The notes under the pieces: generated by a model
Told to the model about the DNA's origin: nothing
Databases searched by the model: none
The model's input: the letters and a program-made list of their open reading frames with translations, nothing else
DNA from: Synechococcus sp. WH 8016
GTDB lineage: Bacteria > Cyanobacteriota > Cyanobacteriia > PCC-6307 > Cyanobiaceae
Length of the DNA stretch: 64,000 nucleotides
Direction of reading: 5' to 3'
Assembly: GCF_000230675.1 (NCBI RefSeq)
Contig: NZ_AGIK01000007.1
Location: 1 to 64,000, forward strand
Shown: positions 63,245 through 64,000 of the stretch, piece after piece
How positions within the stretch are numbered: position 1 is the first letter of the stretch
How the letters are laid out: each line of letters starts with the position of its first letter
Made by a program: the position numbers and the translations under genes

Positions 63245-64000
63245 TTGACTCCGTCTGGATTGGTGCAGGCTCGTTACCCCTTCGATGCGGTAACCCATGC
63301 GGAGATGCGCAGAATTCGTCCCCGGGGCGTATGGCGTGGTTCTCGGCTGGGTTGGGAATTTCCGCTTGCGGCAGCTGAGGCTCTGTTGCAACGGTTTGAA
63401 CGGCGCTTCCGGGTGGATGAGGAGCTGATGCGTTGGTTGCATTGGCATCGTCATCCGCTCCCCCCTCTGCCGCCTCATCGAGAGCTGATTGCGCACGCTG
63501 ATCTGGATCAACGCTTGCGTGACGGCCGCTTACCAATGCCTCATCAGCGCTCTGGTGCTCGCTGGTTGTTAGCGCGGCGCGGGGCGGTGCTGGCCGATGA
63601 GATGGGTCTCGGTAAAACCCTCACCGTGTTGCTGGCGGCGAGAGCTTTGCTGCGCGCCTTGCCGCTGCGGTTGTTGGTTGTGGCCCCTGTGGGGTTGCAT
63701 TCGCATTGGCGCCGTGAGGCCGCGGCCCTTGAGCTCATGCCGGAGCTTTGTAGTTGGGCGCGCCTTCCGTCTGAGCTCCCGGAGGCGGGCACCTTGCTGC
63801 TCGTCGATGAGGCCCATTACGCCCAAACTCTGCGGGCGCAACGCACCCAGGGTTTTTTGCGTCTTGCCCGGCATCCCCGCCTGCGAGCCATTTGGATGCT
63901 CACGGGCACACCCATGAAGAACGGCCGGCCTGATCAGCTGTATCCCTTACTCGCTGCCATGGACCATCCCATTGCTCGGGATCAGCACTCCTATGAGGAA
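63245..64000 (+). CDS. SNF2-type helicase, C-terminus beyond window
   Basis: Start of a SNF2/SWI2 superfamily 2 ATPase. The visible 252 codons have MPHQRSGARWLLARRGAVLADEMGLGKTLTVLLAA (Q motif and Walker A), LLVVAPVGLHSHWRREA (Ia), LLLVDEAHYAQTLRAQ (DEAH box) and WMLTGTPMKNGRPDQLYPLL (III), all characteristic. The N-terminal part (RGVWRGSRLGWEFPLAAAEALLQRF) is compact and may act as a small DNA-binding or regulatory segment. There is no ATG before 63305. TTG 63245, TTG 63260 and GTG 63263 are in frame; I used 63245. The right edge cuts the gene in the middle of the first RecA lobe. Confidence 0.88.
   Translation, partial: MTPSGLVQARYPFDAVTHAEMRRIRPRGVWRGSRLGWEFPLAAAEALLQRFERRFRVDEELMRWLHWHRHPLPPLPPHRELIAHADLDQRLRDGRLPMPHQRSGARWLLARRGAVLADEMGLGKTLTVLLAARALLRALPLRLLVVAPVGLHSHWRREAAALELMPELCSWARLPSELPEAGTLLLVDEAHYAQTLRAQRTQGFLRLARHPRLRAIWMLTGTPMKNGRPDQLYPLLAAMDHPIARDQHSYEE

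Noticed and set aside
1-64000. tRNA, rRNA and CRISPR arrays
   Set aside because: No cloverleaf with a T-loop consensus, no rRNA-like conserved blocks and no regularly spaced repeats of 20-40 bases were seen by eye; a tRNAscan-SE and CRISPR-finder run would settle it.

Overview
The window is a piece of a marine picocyanobacterial chromosome, most likely Synechococcus (subcluster 5.1 type). The evidence is a trimeric porin with an S-layer-homology domain, a two-domain sucrose-phosphate synthase, Tic20, DUF3134, DUF502, a TLP40/CYP38-like cyclophilin, NADP-type Gap2 GAPDH, and the run dnaN / PRC-barrel-like protein / purL / purF / gyrA-parC / TPR / queG / DUF502 / nusB / ftsY / SpoIIE phosphatase / argH. 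From memory this run matches the start of Prochlorococcus and marine Synechococcus genome numbering. Strain assignment is not possible from sequence alone. Coding density is very high, and many genes overlap by 1-4 bases or convergently by 10-40 bases.

Left part (1-24.9 kb). A porin runs off the left edge. It is followed by dnaK2 with a clear terminator, aroE, a Tic20 homologue, rpsF with a structured leader, argG, a DUF3134 gene and mraY. A short A/T-richer stretch (8.65-9.8 kb) holds an orphan ParA-type ATPase and an upstream region full of repeats; it is the most accessory-looking part of the window. Then come purT, sucrose-phosphate synthase, uvrA coupled to an alpha/beta hydrolase, recN, an ABC1/UbiB kinase-like protein, a free-standing DUF1400 protein, thrC and a PiT-like permease.

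Origin (24.87-25.29 kb). The roughly 420-base gene-free segment in front of dnaN contains several TTTTCCACA-like DnaA-box candidates and an A/T-rich inverted repeat. It is the probable replication origin. Many genes to its left lie on the minus strand, while dnaN, purL, purF, nusB, ftsY and argH to its right lie on the plus strand, so they lead away from it.

Right part (25.3-64 kb). This holds replication and purine genes, gyrA/parC, queG, nusB, ftsY, argH and a glycine-rich RRM protein. Then come dusA, msrB, a flavoprotein and a minus-strand type IV pilus cluster pilB-pilT-pilC, divergent from the chaperone pair grpE-dnaJ. After tusA-like, rsgA and ybaB come murC-murB, gap2 with its own terminator, thiL, a cyclophilin, efp-accB, pdxA, two very small membrane-type proteins, an epimerase, an HNH nuclease and the beginning of a SNF2-type helicase cut by the right edge.

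The genes are overwhelmingly housekeeping. I found no rRNA, no recognisable tRNA, no CRISPR array, no insertion sequence and no obvious prophage. The most interesting items are the ParA/repeat locus, the origin region with a PiT-like permease beside it, the rpsF leader RNA, a 53-residue membrane protein below usual ORF cut-offs, and several family oddities: a degenerate phosphatase half of SPS, a PilB with a C-terminal Cys4 tail, and pentapeptide repeats in the porin.
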